Shown: positions 7,058 to 7,497 of the stretch, one piece after another | Layout: each line of letters opens with the position of its first letter | How positions within the stretch are numbered: the first letter of the stretch is position 1 | NCBI GenBank assembly: GCA_030824725.1 | Contig: JAPJRE010000196.1 | Location: forward strand, 1 to 7,497 | Origin: Sphingomonas sp. | GTDB taxonomy: Bacteria; Pseudomonadota; Alphaproteobacteria; Sphingomonadales; Sphingomonadaceae | DNA: 7,497 nucleotides | Direction: 5' to 3' | Position numbers and translations under genes: made by a program | Notes under the pieces: model-generated | Database searches by the model: none | Told to the model about the DNA's origin: nothing | Seen by the model: only the letters and a program-made list of their open reading frames with translations

Positions 7058-7497
7058 AGTCCGACGAGGCCGTCCCAGCGGCGGGATGCGGCGCTGGGCG
7101 GGATGCGGGAATGGCAAGTCTCGCAGCGCCATGCCGGCATATTGCTCGGTGTCGATCCGAAGACGGCTCGGCGAGAAGGTCCGCCCGACCATGTCGAGAT
7201 CTGCGGGAAGATGCGCGAGATCGCTGAAACGCGCCGCCGTTTCGGCTATCGACGCTTCGGCGTCCTGCTCGAACGCAAGCGGCATGGCACGAACCCCAGG
7301 AAGCTCTACCGGTTGTACCGGGAAGAAGGGCTGTTCGTGCGCCGGCGGGAGCGCAAGCGCGCTCGCGGCGGCTCCTCGTTATGCCCGCGGAAACGGAGGG
7401 CAGGCCAGCTTTTCGCGGGATATGGCCCTGCGAATTGCGATGTCGGTCAAAGCCACGGCTCGGGCCCTTCGTCGCGAGGCCCCGTGCCGGTAGGGGC
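7058..7497 (+). pseudogene. IS3-family orfB (transposase) N-terminal remnant, runs off window
   Basis: In the same frame as the second part of orfA the sequence reads TRPSQRRDAAL, then VSQRHAGILLGVDPKTARRE, then MREIAETRRRFGYRRFGVLL and KLYRLYREEGLFVRRR. These are the ordered hallmarks of the OrfB N-terminal region (HTH_21-like) of IS3 transposases. Recognisable similarity ends near RKRARGG at about 7365. The expected next motif (PNxRWSLDF, leading to the first catalytic Asp) is absent in all three frames, although the frame stays open to the last base. Either a deletion, rearrangement or second insertion lies near 7365, or decay is heavy. A different-frame ORF from 7020 to 7493 is a shadow of this one. 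Confidence 0.65.

Larger units (their letters stand above)
6786..7497 (+). mobile_element. Decayed IS3-family insertion sequence (left part)
   Basis: The stretch reads as the left portion of an IS3-family element (likely the IS407-like subgroup with VDPKTxRRExPPD in OrfB). Traces of orfA begin at 6847 and of orfB follow to about 7365. A plausible left tip is TGACCTGCCGCCC at 6786, since IS3 elements start with TG, but the right end and target duplication are outside the window or lost, so the tip is a guess. The element is inactive: orfA has a deletion with frameshift and no DDE catalytic domain is recognisable before the window ends. Confidence 0.6.

Noticed and set aside
6464..7285. 273-residue minus-strand open frame over the sodB end, repeat and IS remnant
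   Set aside because: It reads through the hairpin repeat in the style of known spurious repeat-derived ORFs and opposes the real orfA/orfB similarity on the plus strand.
7020..7493. 157-residue plus-strand open frame
   Set aside because: It is in the wrong frame; the neighbouring frame carries the IS3 OrfB motifs over most of the same stretch.
1..7497. CRISPR array, tRNA, toxin-antitoxin or defence system
   Set aside because: No spaced direct repeats, tRNA-like fold or matching small gene pair was seen on either strand.

Overview
The window is GC-rich and carries protein-coding genes on the + strand only. Codon bias, the Sphingomonas-type hairpin repeat and the E. coli-like iron superoxide dismutase suggest an alphaproteobacterium, probably in or near the Sphingomonadaceae. 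This assignment is inferred from sequence style, not from a search.

Positions 1-5892 hold three glycoside hydrolase genes in a tight tandem: a LacZ-type GH2 beta-galactosidase with its 5' end outside the window, a GH51 alpha-L-arabinofuranosidase with a signal peptide, and a GH43 enzyme with a signal peptide and a C-terminal discoidin-like (F5/8 C) module. Each junction is a 4-base stop/start overlap (ATGA at 3002-3005, GTGA at 4537-4540), so the three are almost certainly co-transcribed and translationally coupled. Together they look like the downstream end of a polysaccharide-utilisation operon. The likely job is removing L-arabinofuranosyl and beta-galactosyl (possibly xylosyl) residues from plant material such as arabinogalactan, arabinan or arabinoxylan fragments in the periplasm. 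All catalytic residues expected for the families are present. The one oddity is an in-frame TAG at 3-5, directly upstream of conserved GH2 sequence.

Positions 5893-5994 are a short intergenic gap with a weak hairpin and the leader of the next gene. Positions 5995-6618 encode a cytoplasmic iron superoxide dismutase (sodB) with a strong ribosome binding site. It is a separate transcription unit with no evident functional tie to the glycosidases.

Positions 6619-7497 contain no intact gene. They hold a structured element of about 130 bp made of four hairpins bracketed by CCCTCTC/GAGAGGG arms. After it comes a decayed IS3-family insertion sequence whose orfA has an internal deletion of about 44 bp that shifts the frame. 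Its orfB is recognisable to about 7365, and the reading frame then stays open to the window edge without recognisable transposase sequence.

I found no CRISPR array, tRNA, rRNA, toxin-antitoxin or defence system. Apart from the repeat and the IS remnant, this is a conventional carbohydrate-degradation locus.
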